This document shows positions 26,651 to 35,555 of a stretch of DNA of 64,000 bases, in pieces. A model generated the notes under the pieces. The model ran no database searches. It had not been told where the DNA came from and saw only the letters and a program-made list of their open reading frames with translations. How positions within the stretch are numbered: position 1 is the first letter of the stretch; every line of letters starts with the position of its first letter. The position numbers and the translations under genes were made by a program. Origin of the DNA: Peptoclostridium acidaminophilum DSM 3953 (GTDB taxonomy: Bacteria > Bacillota > Clostridia > Peptostreptococcales > Peptostreptococcaceae); the NCBI RefSeq assembly GCF_000597865.1, contig NZ_CP007452.1, forward strand, positions 937,183 to 1,001,182, given 5' to 3'.

Positions 26651-27451
26651 CTACAGGAATTTTTCCTTTACTTTTGACCAGAATTCGTAGTTGCGCAGCC
26701 TTAGAAAGCGCACTGTCATATCTGAGGTGGTCACTGAGATTTTATTTATTTCTGTACGCTTGAACTCTATACCGTCAGATACAAGTAGAAGCGAGTTTTC
26801 GAATGTGTCTTCAGAAATTATTTCAATAACTGAAGCTTCAGGCAGCACTATGCTAGAGGTGAATGATCTGTAAGCCGTTGTGTTTATAGGCGCAAGAGGC
26901 GTCACCTGAATCAGGTTCAGGCTCGGATCGACAATGCTTCCTCCTGCCGAGTAGTTGTAAGCTGTTGAACCGCTGGGTGTTGATACAATAAGTCCGTCGC
27001 CGCTGAATTTTTCTATAAAATTACCGTTCACGCTTATGTTAAGATGTACAGTCCTGGACATTCCGCTTTTTATTACAATCTCATTAAGTCCCAGTATGCT
27101 GGATGTGTTTTCTGATGTATGCACTACTGCCTGTATGGGTCTTGCCTTTTGGATGAAAAAATCTCCGCGCAGATAGGCATGTATAAATTCTTCTATTTCA
27201 TTAGGATGTATCTCCTGGAAAAAGCCGAGATGACCAGTGTTTATTCCTACCAGCGGTATTTTGGGAAAGTTATATTTATGCAGGGTGTTTAGGAAAGAGC
27301 CGTCTCCGCCTATGCATATTATAAGCTCTGCCCTGGCGTCGAAATCGTCAGGTACGACAAATCCGTATGATTCAAGTGCATGCTTCAATTTTGGCAGAAG
27401 TTCAAGCGAGTAAGGCTGCTCATTAGTCGATATGTATATTATCCGTTTCAA
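26651..27451 (-). CDS. nadK: NAD kinase
   Basis: 266 residues, phosphorylates NAD to NADP. GGDGSFLNTLHKY (catalytic GGDG), GINTGHLGFFQEI, NEIVI and STPSGSTAYNYSAGGSIV are diagnostic. The start is TTG at 27451 with AGAGGTG about 10 bases upstream. First gene of a nadK-yfcE pair. NAD synthase is encoded elsewhere in the window (31.2 kb). Confidence 0.94.
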   Translation of the reverse strand: MKRIIYISTNEQPYSLELLPKLKHALESYGFVVPDDFDARAELIICIGGDGSFLNTLHKYNFPKIPLVGINTGHLGFFQEIHPNEIEEFIHAYLRGDFFIQKARPIQAVVHTSENTSSILGLNEIVIKSGMSRTVHLNISVNGNFIEKFSGDGLIVSTPSGSTAYNYSAGGSIVDPSLNLIQVTPLAPINTTAYRSFTSSIVLPEASVIEIISEDTFENSLLLVSDGIEFKRTEINKISVTTSDMTVRFLRLRNYEFWSKVKEKFL

Positions 27452-27605
27452 TTCAATGCCGCACCTCTCTTTTTATGAATATCGTATGATTAATTATAAC
27501 ATAAAATGGATTCGAATTTAGAAAATATCACTTAAATAAGCTATTGGAAAAAGGGAAGGACTGTGAGACAATATTGTATGAATAACATTCAAAGGATGGT
27601 GCAGT

Positions 27606-28517
27606 TTGATTAACAGAGAAAAGCAAAGGCATAACCTTATAACTTATAAATGCACGGAGCACGGCATAACCCTAAGAGAAGTGCTCGAAGACAGGCTGAG
27701 CATGTCCTCCAGGTTCATATCTGGCCTTAAGAGGGAGAAAAGCGTGTTTGTAAACAGGAAGGCCAGAAAATTCGACTACAGGCTTGAAGAGGGTGACATC
27801 ATTGAGATACGCATAAACGAGGAACCCAGCGAATTCAAGCCTGAGGACATAGATCTCCAGGTGGTTTACGAGGATTTCGACATATTAGTTGTCGACAAGC
27901 CGCCTTACATGGTGGTTCACCCGACAAAGAGCCACGACGAGTCGACTCTTGCAAATGCAGCAGCCTACTATTTCAAAAGCAGGAACGAGAAGATGAAGAT
28001 CAGATTCGTCAACAGACTCGATATGAACACATCAGGTCTTGTAGTGATTGCCAAGAACCCGTATGCGCATCATATCATTTCTGAAGACATGGCTAAGGAC
28101 CAGGTTGAAAAAAAATACCTTGCAATAGTCAAGGGAATACCTGAAAGTGAAGAGGGCACAATAGACATACCTATATATAGGCCCACAGAGGACAGTATAA
28201 AAAGGACGGCAGACTCCAGAGGGCAAAGTGCAGTTACGCATTACAAGATAAGAGAAAGGCTTGAAGATGCGGCTCTGCTTGAGGTTAGAATTGAAACGGG
28301 GAGAACGCATCAGATACGGGTTCATCTAAGTCACATAGGGCTCCCGATAATAGGTGACGAGCTCTACGGGTATGTGGATGAGAGCCTCATAAAAAGGCAG
28401 GCTCTGCACGCCTGCGGTCTGGAGCTCCTGCAGCCGAGACTCAGGGAGAGAATAGAGCTTCAGGCCGGGTTGCCCTCCGACTTTGTGAGCCTCATTGAAA
28501 AATTGAAATCAAAGTAA
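27606..28517 (+). CDS. rluD: RluA/RluD-family pseudouridine synthase
   Basis: 303 residues. An N-terminal S4 RNA-binding domain (LREVLEDRLSMSSRFISGLK...GDIIEI, about 15-80) is followed by the catalytic domain with NRLDMNTSGLVVIAK (catalytic Asp) and RTHQIRVHLSHIG. It isomerises uridines in rRNA or tRNA; which site cannot be told between RluD-, RluC- and RluA-type paralogues. Start TTG at 27606 with AAAGGA upstream. Followed by a terminator. Confidence 0.88.
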   Translation: MINREKQRHNLITYKCTEHGITLREVLEDRLSMSSRFISGLKREKSVFVNRKARKFDYRLEEGDIIEIRINEEPSEFKPEDIDLQVVYEDFDILVVDKPPYMVVHPTKSHDESTLANAAAYYFKSRNEKMKIRFVNRLDMNTSGLVVIAKNPYAHHIISEDMAKDQVEKKYLAIVKGIPESEEGTIDIPIYRPTEDSIKRTADSRGQSAVTHYKIRERLEDAALLEVRIETGRTHQIRVHLSHIGLPIIGDELYGYVDESLIKRQALHACGLELLQPRLRERIELQAGLPSDFVSLIEKLKSK

Positions 28518-28520
28518 AAA

Positions 28521-28549
28521 AAGAGAGGATTATTTAATCCTCTCTTTCT
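28521..28549. terminator. Bidirectional terminator between rluD and acpP
   Basis: AAGAGAGGATTA (28521-28532), loop TT, TAATCCTCTCTT (28535-28546): a perfect 12-bp stem flanked by A-rich and T-rich sequence, between convergent genes. Confidence 0.88.
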
Positions 28550-28557
28550 CCTTATAA

Positions 28558-28788
28558 CTACATATGTTCTTCGATGTATTCGCAGATTTGCTTTATTGTC
28601 TTGAAGTTTTCAGCGTCCTCATCAGGAACTTCAATATCGAACTCATCTTCAATAGCCATGACTATTTCAACAGCGTCAAGAGAGTCAGCTTCAAGGTCTT
28701 CTATAAGCGAAGTCTGCATTCCTATATCATCAACTTCATCAATCCCTAATTGATCGGCAACAATAGTTTTCACTTTTTCAAATATCAT
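28558..28788 (-). CDS. acpP: Acyl carrier protein
   Basis: 76 residues, acidic helical bundle carrying acyl groups on 4'-phosphopantetheine at Ser36 in [23 protein letters not shown] precedes the ATG. It stands alone here, without fab or rnc genes, so it is monocistronic or leads out of a relocated fab set. Confidence 0.95.
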   Translation of the reverse strand: MIFEKVKTIVADQLGIDEVDDIGMQTSLIEDLEADSLDAVEIVMAIEDEFDIEVPDEDAENFKTIKQICEYIEEHM

Positions 28789-28914
28789 AAGTATATAACC
28801 TCCACGAATAATAGTTTCTTTGATTTTTCATATAGTAGTTTAATATACCAGCAGACATTTTTCAATACGTAATAACGAAATAAATAATTAAAATATTAGC
28901 CATGCAATTTATGG

Positions 28915-28920
28915 TATAAT
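28915..28920 (+). promoter_or_regulatory. Extended -10 promoter upstream of a small ORF and lacI-family gene
   Basis: TGGTATAAT with the TATAAT hexamer at 28915-28920 and TG one base before it. No good -35. A transcript starting near 28927 would carry the 37-codon ORF and then the LacI-family gene. Confidence 0.5.
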
Positions 28921-28944
28921 TATTGAAAAAATTGGAGATGTACA

Positions 28945-29058
28945 ATGGATATTTTACATAAAATAAATAAAGCAAGATTTGTGACAACGTTTCCAAGTAA
29001 TGCTTGCAGAGTTGCAGCCAGGGTATTAAACTATAGATGGACAAATCCAAATATATAA
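28945..29058 (+). CDS. 37-residue basic small protein or leader peptide, hypothetical
   Basis: ATG at 28945 is 7 bases after TTGGAG and the ORF stops at 29058, 21 bases before the LacI-family gene. The peptide is basic and mixed (begins MDILHKINKARFVTTFPS, ends RWTNPNI) with one Cys. There is no signal peptide. The ribosome site, promoter position and spacing favour translation, but I recognise no family; it could be a leader whose translation affects the regulator gene, or a chance ORF. Confidence 0.4.
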   Translation: MDILHKINKARFVTTFPSNACRVAARVLNYRWTNPNI

Positions 29059-29079
29059 AAAATAAAGTGAGGGGAAATT

Positions 29080-30078
29080 ATGGCCATTACAATAAAAGAT
29101 GTTGCGAAAAGATCGGGGGTTTCAATCTCGACAGTCTCGCGTGTTATTAACAATTCCAAGCCAGTAAGCAGTGATATAAGACAACGGGTAATGGCTGTAA
29201 TTGATGAGACAGGGTATGTTCCAAACACTGTAGCAAGAAGCCTTGTCACGAAGAAAAGCCAGGTAATAGGTGTAATAGTCCCTGACATGTCCAATATATT
29301 CATAGGGGAGCTGCTAAACGGTATAGAGGAAGTAGGAAAAATGTACGGCTACGACATACTGCTTTGCAACAGCTACGGCGGCGCCGAGGAGGAGCTTAGA
29401 TATATAAATCTGCTCCAGTCAAAGCAGGTGGCAGGGATAATATTCGTGTCGTGGAGAATTGAAGACAAACATGTCCAAACGATAAAAAACACGGGTCTGC
29501 CGTGCGTATATATAAGCAAGAATGCCAAGGATTTCGATGTCTACTCAGTCGGAATAGACTACTACAAGGCGGCCTACGAAATGACAAACTACCTTGTTTC
29601 TAAAGGGCACAAAAGCATAGCATTCCTAAGAAGCAGGTTCGAATACACAAACGAAGAGTCCGACAGATTCAACGCTTTCAAAAATGCTCTCGATGAGCAC
29701 GGCCTTAAGATTGATTACGATATGGTAAAGGCTGGTCACATAACAAGCGAATCGGGATACAACATGATGTGCGAGATACTCGACTCTGGAAAGCGCCCTG
29801 ATGCTGTTTTCGCCACAAACGACGAGACAGCGGCAGGAGCCATCAACTGCATACTCGACAGGGGCCTTAGGGTACCCGAGGACATATCGGTTGCAGGCTT
29901 TGACGATACAAGGGTGGCCACGCTCATAAGACCTACGGTTACAACGATAAGGCAACCGATATACGACATTGGGGCGGTATCTATAAGGATGATAATAAAG
30001 ATGATAAAAAAAGAAACTATCGATGCAAAAGTTGTAGACCTTCCATATGAGCTCGTAGAGAGAAAAAGTGTAAAGTAA
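29080..30078 (+). CDS. LacI/GalR-family transcriptional regulator (CcpA-like)
   Basis: 332 residues, the usual length. The N-terminal helix-turn-helix is ITIKDVAKRSGVSISTVSRVINNSKPVS, followed by the hinge helix VARSLVTKKSQVIG and a periplasmic-binding-protein-like effector domain ending with DISVAGFDDTRVATLIRPTVTTIRQP. Sequence style is close to CcpA of clostridia (carbon catabolite control through HPr-Ser-P), but no sugar genes are adjacent, so the effector is uncertain. AGTGAGGGG precedes the ATG. Confidence 0.85.
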   Translation: MAITIKDVAKRSGVSISTVSRVINNSKPVSSDIRQRVMAVIDETGYVPNTVARSLVTKKSQVIGVIVPDMSNIFIGELLNGIEEVGKMYGYDILLCNSYGGAEEELRYINLLQSKQVAGIIFVSWRIEDKHVQTIKNTGLPCVYISKNAKDFDVYSVGIDYYKAAYEMTNYLVSKGHKSIAFLRSRFEYTNEESDRFNAFKNALDEHGLKIDYDMVKAGHITSESGYNMMCEILDSGKRPDAVFATNDETAAGAINCILDRGLRVPEDISVAGFDDTRVATLIRPTVTTIRQPIYDIGAVSIRMIIKMIKKETIDAKVVDLPYELVERKSVK

Positions 30079-30099
30079 GCAGCATTAGAGGTGAAAGTC

Positions 30100-30753
30100 T
30101 TGGTTCAGGATTATAAAACCTTGCACGGACGCGGCGAGGATGAAATAGAAATCGAAAAATCAGTATTCATAGGGCACTCTGCGCCCGTAGCCTCGGAGGA
30201 TGAGGCCAGAGCTTTCATAGAAGCCGTAAGGCAAATGCACAAGGAAGCCACCCACAATGTATGGGCCTATACAATAGGGATGAATATGGAGATACAAAGA
30301 TATAGCGATGACGGCGAGCCCAAAGGTACGGCAGGCATACCGGTGCTTGAGGTCATGAAGAAAGAAGAACTCAGAAATGTTGCAGTTGTGGTTACAAGGT
30401 ATTACGGCGGCGTGAAGCTCGGTGCAGGAGGCCTTGTAAGGGCCTACACCAAGGGAGCAAAGATAGCCCTTGATTCGGGTCGAATAGTCACAAAACAGCT
30501 CTATAAGGAGCTGTTTATAAGTGTTGAATACCACCAGCTGGGCAAGCTTCAAAATGAGTTTTCAAACAGAGGCTTCATAATAAAGGATATTGAATATGCT
30601 GAAAATGTCAGGCTTACTATATATGCGCCGAGCGAGCAGCTGGCGGACATTAAAAAGCTTGCAACAGACATTACAAGCGCTGCTGCCCAGCTTGAAGAAG
30701 GCGAGAACTTCTACCTTTCATACGACGTCAGCGGTAATGTCATATTAGACTAG
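30100..30753 (+). CDS. yigZ: YigZ/IMPACT-family protein (UPF0029)
   Basis: 217 residues, two domains: the IMPACT N-terminal domain with ATHNVWAYTIG, SDDGEPKGTAGIPVLEVM and VVTRYYGGVKLGAGGLVRAY, then a C-terminal ferredoxin-like DUF1949 domain. Homologues are linked to translation control or proteolysis; the function is not settled. TTG at 30100 follows GAGGTG by 6 bases; an in-frame GTG at 30091 is inside that site. Confidence 0.9.
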   Translation: MVQDYKTLHGRGEDEIEIEKSVFIGHSAPVASEDEARAFIEAVRQMHKEATHNVWAYTIGMNMEIQRYSDDGEPKGTAGIPVLEVMKKEELRNVAVVVTRYYGGVKLGAGGLVRAYTKGAKIALDSGRIVTKQLYKELFISVEYHQLGKLQNEFSNRGFIIKDIEYAENVRLTIYAPSEQLADIKKLATDITSAAAQLEEGENFYLSYDVSGNVILD

Positions 30754-30782
30754 GAGCAATATATTTGTGCTGGGAGGATATC

Positions 30783-31175
30783 ATGGGGAAAATAGAGCAG
30801 AACAAAAGCAAAATGCTTGGAATGAAAAAATGGGCAGTAGTGGGTGTGACGCAGGACGAGTCAAGGTTCGGCTATAAAATCTACAAGCTGATGAAATCCA
30901 AAGGCTACAGCGTATATGGCGTAAATCCAAAGTATAGCGAGGTAGACGGAGACAAGGTGTATGGATCACTCAGAGATTTGCCGGAGAGCGTCGAGTGCGT
31001 AGACGTTATAGTAAATCCTGGAGTTGCGCTCAGGCTGCTGGATGAAATCAGTGAGCTTGGGATAAAGCATGTGTGGTTTCAGCCGGGTTCGTATGACGAT
31101 GATGTCATACAAAAGGCAGAAGAGCTGGGACTTGATATAGTTTACGATTATTGCGTATACGCCGAGATTTTATAG
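30783..31175 (+). CDS. CoA-binding domain protein (YccU/DUF6-type)
   Basis: 130 residues, a single Rossmann-like CoA_binding domain: KKWAVVGVTQDESRFGYKIYKLMKSKG, YGVNPKY, VDVIVNPG, KHVWFQPGSYDD, DYCVYAEIL. Such stand-alone proteins bind CoA or nucleotides; the role is unknown. ATG at 30783 follows GGGAGG by 5 bases. Confidence 0.85.
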   Translation: MGKIEQNKSKMLGMKKWAVVGVTQDESRFGYKIYKLMKSKGYSVYGVNPKYSEVDGDKVYGSLRDLPESVECVDVIVNPGVALRLLDEISELGIKHVWFQPGSYDDDVIQKAEELGLDIVYDYCVYAEIL

Positions 31176-31217
31176 CGGCGGATGCAGCAAAGCTTTTATA
31201 TATAGGGAGTGAACACT

Positions 31218-31967
31218 ATGCTTACGGTTGAACAAAAAATTGAGAAAACAGTGGAATGGCTAAGAGAAAAGGTCGAAGAATCCAGGACTAGCGGCATATT
31301 GGTAGGCCTTTCAGGAGGAATAGACTCGGCGGTAGTAGCCTTCCTTATAAAAAAGGCTTTTCCAAACGACTCGCTCGGAGTGATAATGCCCATAAAAAGC
31401 AGTGAAACAGACAGGGAGCATGCTCTTGAGCTTGTGGAGAGCTGCGGCATAGACCACATGGAGATTGATCTTACAGCCGTGCAGGACTCGGTTCTGGGAA
31501 GCGTATTCACAAAACTCCAGGATATGGGGAAATACAAAGAGCACAACGCCAGGATTTCAGACGCGAATCTAAGGGCCAGGCTGAGGATGAGCACGCTTTA
31601 TACAGTTGCAAACAACCTCAACTACCTTGTGGCAGGAACGGACAACGCGGCAGAGGTTTACACCGGATACTTCACAAAATACGGGGACGGCGGTGTGGAC
31701 ATACTCCCGATATCCAATATTCTCAAAAGGGAAGTCTACGAATGGGCCAGGACTTTGGGAGTGCCTGCAAGCATAATAGAAAAGGCGCCTTCCGCGGGGC
31801 TCTGGGAAGGGCAGACTGACGAAAACGAGATGGGCACGACATACGACATGATAGACGATCTGCTTGAAGGAAAGCAAGTGCCTCAAGAGGACAGGGAGAT
31901 CATAGAAAGGCTTCATGCCAGGTCTGAGCACAAGAGGAACATGCCTCCAAAGCCGCCTGTGTTTTAA
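31218..31967 (+). CDS. nadE: NAD+ synthase (ammonia-dependent)
   Basis: 249 residues. Amidates nicotinic acid adenine dinucleotide to NAD. PP-loop VGLSGGIDSAVVAFLIKKA (about 29-47), LVAGTDNAAEVYTGYFTKYGDGG and KAPSAGLWEGQTDE. No N-terminal nitrilase (glutaminase) domain, so it uses ammonia directly. ATG at 31218 follows GGGAG by 8 bases. It follows the CoA-binding gene at short distance. Confidence 0.95.
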   Translation: MLTVEQKIEKTVEWLREKVEESRTSGILVGLSGGIDSAVVAFLIKKAFPNDSLGVIMPIKSSETDREHALELVESCGIDHMEIDLTAVQDSVLGSVFTKLQDMGKYKEHNARISDANLRARLRMSTLYTVANNLNYLVAGTDNAAEVYTGYFTKYGDGGVDILPISNILKREVYEWARTLGVPASIIEKAPSAGLWEGQTDENEMGTTYDMIDDLLEGKQVPQEDREIIERLHARSEHKRNMPPKPPVF

Positions 31968-32084
31968 GCATATTTACTGAAGTAGATTTTCGTGTTAAAA
32001 TTAAATGTTTTTAATTATAATAAATGCAATTAAATGCCAAATATTTGAACGACATAATCGTACAGACAAGTAAGGAGTGGAAGT

Positions 32085-32801
32085 ATGGGACGTATTGGAA
32101 ACATTGTACAAAGAAAAGGTAAGCAGGATGCAAAAAAAGCTCAGATATTCACAAAATTCGGAAGACTTATATCTGTAGCGGCAAGAGAAGGCGGAGCAGA
32201 CCCTGAATACAACTTCGCTCTCAAGAACGCCATAGAAAAGGCTAAAGAAATGAACATGCCCAACGACAACATAGACAGGGCCATTAAAAAAGGCGCCGGC
32301 TCTTCGGAGGGCGAAAACTATGAAACGGTTGTTTACGAAGGCTATGGCCCGGGAGGCGTTGCTGTAATAATAGAGGCGCTTACCGACAACAAAAACAGGA
32401 CTGCCGGAAACGTGAGATACTATCTTGACAAGAACGGCGGAAATCTTGGAACAAGCGGCTGCGTGAGCTTCATGTTCGACAGGAAGGGCCAGATAATAAT
32501 AGAGGCGGCTGACGGGGTTTCAGAGGACGACATCATGGAGGTTGCTCTCGAGTCAGGCGCAGAGGACGTAATAGCTGAAGAGGACGGCTTTGTTGTGCTG
32601 ACTTCTCCGGAGGATTTCCTGGGAGTCAAGGAAGCCCTTTCAAATGCGGGATACGCGCTTGTTGACGCTGATGTGAAAATGCTTCCGCAGACAATTGCCA
32701 AGCTTGAGGGCGACAGCGTTACCAAGATGGAGAAGATGCTCGACATGCTCGAGGACGATGATGATGTGCAGCAGGTGCACCACAACTGGGAACAGGACTA
32801 G
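32085..32801 (+). CDS. yebC: YebC/PmpR-family protein (TACO1 type)
   Basis: 238 residues, normal length. [22 protein letters not shown]..., [36 protein letters not shown] and [12 protein letters not shown] mark the three domains. It is traditionally called a DNA-binding regulator; recent family members ease ribosome stalling. In B. subtilis yebC-like genes lie near ruvAB; here ruvAB is 2 kb downstream. AAGGAG precedes the ATG. Confidence 0.93.
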   Translation: MGRIGNIVQRKGKQDAKKAQIFTKFGRLISVAAREGGADPEYNFALKNAIEKAKEMNMPNDNIDRAIKKGAGSSEGENYETVVYEGYGPGGVAVIIEALTDNKNRTAGNVRYYLDKNGGNLGTSGCVSFMFDRKGQIIIEAADGVSEDDIMEVALESGAEDVIAEEDGFVVLTSPEDFLGVKEALSNAGYALVDADVKMLPQTIAKLEGDSVTKMEKMLDMLEDDDDVQQVHHNWEQD

Positions 32802-32870
32802 ATGATTTTGCAGATTGAGTAAATTTGTGTTTACAGCAATACAGGCAAGGTATATATTGACTAGAACATA

Positions 32871-32908
32871 AAGCACATCCTATCTTAATAAGTAGGATGT
32901 GCTTTTTT
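32871..32908 (+). terminator. Terminator after yebC
   Basis: AAGCACATCCTA (32871-32882) and TAGGATGTGCTT (32893-32904) make a perfect 12-bp stem followed by TTTT. Confidence 0.9.
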
Positions 32909-32939
32909 AATAAAAATATGCAAAAAGGATGTGACGATA

Positions 32940-33020
32940 ATGATGTCTATGGGACTTATTGCTTTGATAGTTGTCGTAATCGTAGCAGTTGCAGTTTATC
33001 TGGCGCGAGGCGGAGACTAG
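32940..33020 (+). CDS. 26-residue single-TM small protein, hypothetical
   Basis: Two consecutive ATGs (32940, 32943) start a 26-codon ORF whose product is one hydrophobic helix (GLIALIVVVIVAVAVYL) with a short charged tail ARGGD. AAAAAGGATGTGA lies upstream, with the best pairing (AAGGA) about 12 bases before the first ATG. Such single-span small proteins can be membrane-complex regulators or toxins; there is no antitoxin-like gene or antisense RNA promoter that I can see. The remaining 33021-33231 region is AT-rich and holds no further ORF, only a weak TATAAT at 33110s. Confidence 0.45.
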   Translation: MMSMGLIALIVVVIVAVAVYLARGGD

Positions 33021-33231
33021 GCAACTTGCCGGATTAAAAAACAAAGAAATTCAACCGTATTGACTGTTAAAATTAATATAAAGCGTGTAAATTGGCAATG
33101 AAATTAACTATAATTACGAAAACAGCTAATGTAATGCATGTAACTTTATCCTTGGCGATGTTAATATTATCAAAGACAAGCAAATGACATGAAATCATTA
33201 ATAGAGACAATATAAAAGGAGGGCATGTATT

Positions 33232-34863
33232 ATGAAGTCTTCGAGTTTACAGCGTGCTGAAATTGAAAGGATTTACGGAAAGATAAGCCCATTTGAGCTA
33301 AAGGACAAGCTGATAAGCCTGGCGGAAGCATCAAAGGAAAGCGGGGCCCATTCCTTGCTTGACGCAGGCAGGGGAAACCCAAACTGGACAGCTGCCACGC
33401 CAAGAGAGGCATTTTTCACATTCGGACAATTTGCTGTGGAAGAGACGCGCAGAGCATGGAAAGAGACTGACCTTGCAGGAATGCCGCAAAAGAGGGGCAT
33501 AGCAGAGCGTTTTTACAGCTATATTGAAAAAAATAGCGCGGCTCCGGGAGCGAAGCTTTTAAAGGGAATCATAGATTATGGCATAAATGAAAAAGGTTTT
33601 GAGCCCGATGCATGGGTGCACGAGCTGGCTGATGGCATAATAGGAGACAACTATCCCGTGCCTGACAGAATGCTCGTACACGTGGAAAAGATAGTGCACG
33701 ACTACCTGATGCAGGAGATGTGCTACAACAGGCATCACAGCGGCAAATTCAGCATATTTGCAGTTGAAGGCGCTACAGCGGCAATGTGCTATATATTCGA
33801 CACTCTAATAGCCAACAATATATTGTCTCAGCGTGACAAGATTGCTATAATGACACCTATATTCACGCCATACCTTGAAATACCTCACTTGCCTCGATAT
33901 AATTTCGAAGTTGTGGAGCTCGTTGCAAGCGAGACGGATGCAAACGGGGAGCACGTATGGCAGTATCCGCAGTCTGAAATCGACAAGCTGAAGGATCCGT
34001 CGATAAAGGCGCTGTTCATAGTCAATCCTAGCAACCCGCCGTCGATAGCCATAAGGCCTCAGACAATAGCGCAGCTTTCAGAGGTCATAAAAAGCCATAA
34101 CCCGGACCTTATGATAATATCTGATGACGTCTATGGCACTTTTGTGGATGATTTCCACTCGCTCATGGCCGACCTGCCATACAACACTATAGGGGTATAT
34201 TCGTATTCGAAGTATTTCGGAGTCACAGGCTGGAGGCTCGGGACTATTGCGCTCTACGAGGACAATGTATTTGACAAGCTCTTAGGGGAGCTTTCGGATG
34301 ACAAGAAGGAAAGGGCCAGAAGAAGATACTCTGCGCTTTCGACAAATCCGCACGAGATAAAGTTCATAGACAGGATTGTTGCTGACAGCAGGCAGGTGGC
34401 GCTTAATCACACTGCAGGACTTTCCACGCCGCAGCAGGTTCAGATGGCATTCTTTTCGGCGTTTGCCCTGCTTGACAAGGAGAACAACTACAAGAACCTT
34501 ACAAAGGATATATGCCGCCGCAGACAGAAGCTCCTGTTTGACGGGCTTGGCATGGAGGTAAGAAAGGACAGCTTTGATGCGGCGTACTACACGCAGTTCG
34601 ATTTGCTGCAATGGGCCGAGCAACACTACGGAGAGGGCTTTGCCGGCTACCTTGAGGAGAACTACAAGCCTTACGACGTGCTGCTCATGCTTGCAGAGGA
34701 ATCCTCGATAGTCCTGCTGAGCGGAGGCGGATTCCACGGGCCTGAGTGGTCCATTAGAATATCGCTGGCCAACCTTAGCGACGAGTCCTATTCAAAGATT
34801 GGAGAGGTGCTTAGAAGGATACTCGAGAGGCTTGTGGAGTCATGGAAAAACGGTACAAAATAA
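33232..34863 (+). CDS. asdA: Bifunctional aspartate aminotransferase / L-aspartate 4-decarboxylase
   Basis: 543 residues, the size of AsdA and much longer than ordinary class I aminotransferases. PLP enzyme making alanine and CO2 from aspartate. LLDAGRGNPNWTAATPREAFF near the N-terminus, NPSNPPS, ISDDVYGTF and the PLP lysine in YSYSKYFGVTGWR are present. In other bacteria AsdA pairs with the aspartate/alanine antiporter AspT for energy conservation; no aspT is beside it here. Strong AGGAGGGC ribosome site and its own terminator, so probably monocistronic. Confidence 0.9.
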   Translation: MKSSSLQRAEIERIYGKISPFELKDKLISLAEASKESGAHSLLDAGRGNPNWTAATPREAFFTFGQFAVEETRRAWKETDLAGMPQKRGIAERFYSYIEKNSAAPGAKLLKGIIDYGINEKGFEPDAWVHELADGIIGDNYPVPDRMLVHVEKIVHDYLMQEMCYNRHHSGKFSIFAVEGATAAMCYIFDTLIANNILSQRDKIAIMTPIFTPYLEIPHLPRYNFEVVELVASETDANGEHVWQYPQSEIDKLKDPSIKALFIVNPSNPPSIAIRPQTIAQLSEVIKSHNPDLMIISDDVYGTFVDDFHSLMADLPYNTIGVYSYSKYFGVTGWRLGTIALYEDNVFDKLLGELSDDKKERARRRYSALSTNPHEIKFIDRIVADSRQVALNHTAGLSTPQQVQMAFFSAFALLDKENNYKNLTKDICRRRQKLLFDGLGMEVRKDSFDAAYYTQFDLLQWAEQHYGEGFAGYLEENYKPYDVLLMLAEESSIVLLSGGGFHGPEWSIRISLANLSDESYSKIGEVLRRILERLVESWKNGTK

Positions 34864-34876
34864 AGGCATGAAATAA

Positions 34877-34905
34877 AAAGGACCAGACGGTCCTTTTTTA
34901 TTTTG
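34877..34905 (+). terminator. Terminator after asdA
   Basis: AAAGGACC, loop AGAC, GGTCCTTT (34877-34896), then TTTATTTT. Confidence 0.9.
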
Positions 34906-34950
34906 CAGCTATATATTATAATTATATAGAATATATGTTTGGAGGTCGCC

Positions 34951-35541
34951 ATGTACAATTACATAAAGGGCAGAGTTGAGGACATAAGCGAAGGTTTCGT
35001 GGTTTTAGAAAGCAGCGGAATAGGTTATAATATAAATGCCACTTTCGGGACAATTTCAAGACTCTCTTTGGGAGAAGAAATAAAGCTGCACGTAAAGCTC
35101 ATAGTCAGAGAGGACGAGATGAGTATATACGGTTTTGGGACAAGGGATGAAAAGGAAATGTTCGAGCTGCTTATAGGGGTATCGAGCATCGGGCCAAGGT
35201 CCGCCATAAACATACTCTCGTTTCCGGAGTCAGGCAGCATCGCGGGATATATAATGAATGCGGACATAAGGTCGCTCTCGAAGTTTCCCGGCGTAGGGAA
35301 AAAAACCGCGGAGAGGATAGTCTTAGAGCTCAGGGACAAGCTCAGTAAGCGCGGATGGACAGAGCAGGAGTGCGCTTTAAGTGAAATTCCAGAGCATAGC
35401 GAGCTGGATGAGGCGGTCCAGGCGCTTGCGGCGCTCGGATACAGTGAAAGCGAGGCCAGGGCCGCGGCTGCAAAGGCGGCGGAAACTGCCCAGGGCACGC
35501 AGGAGCTCATTAAACTATCGTTCAAATATCTGGCTAGATAG
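34951..35541 (+). CDS. ruvA: Holliday junction branch-migration protein RuvA
   Basis: 196 residues. OB-fold N-terminal domain ([21 protein letters not shown]), then helix-hairpin-helix pairs ([15 protein letters not shown] and [20 protein letters not shown]), then the C-terminal domain III that contacts RuvB. ATG at 34951 follows GGAGG by 5 bases. ruvB follows 14 bases later. A degenerate LexA-like palindrome lies at 34929-34940. Confidence 0.95.
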   Translation: MYNYIKGRVEDISEGFVVLESSGIGYNINATFGTISRLSLGEEIKLHVKLIVREDEMSIYGFGTRDEKEMFELLIGVSSIGPRSAINILSFPESGSIAGYIMNADIRSLSKFPGVGKKTAERIVLELRDKLSKRGWTEQECALSEIPEHSELDEAVQALAALGYSESEARAAAAKAAETAQGTQELIKLSFKYLAR

Positions 35542-35555
35542 AAAGAGGTATTATA

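Noticed and set aside
28862-29050. 62-codon minus-strand frame upstream of the LacI-family gene
   Set aside because: AT-rich, no ribosome site, and it opposes the plus-strand small ORF and promoter.
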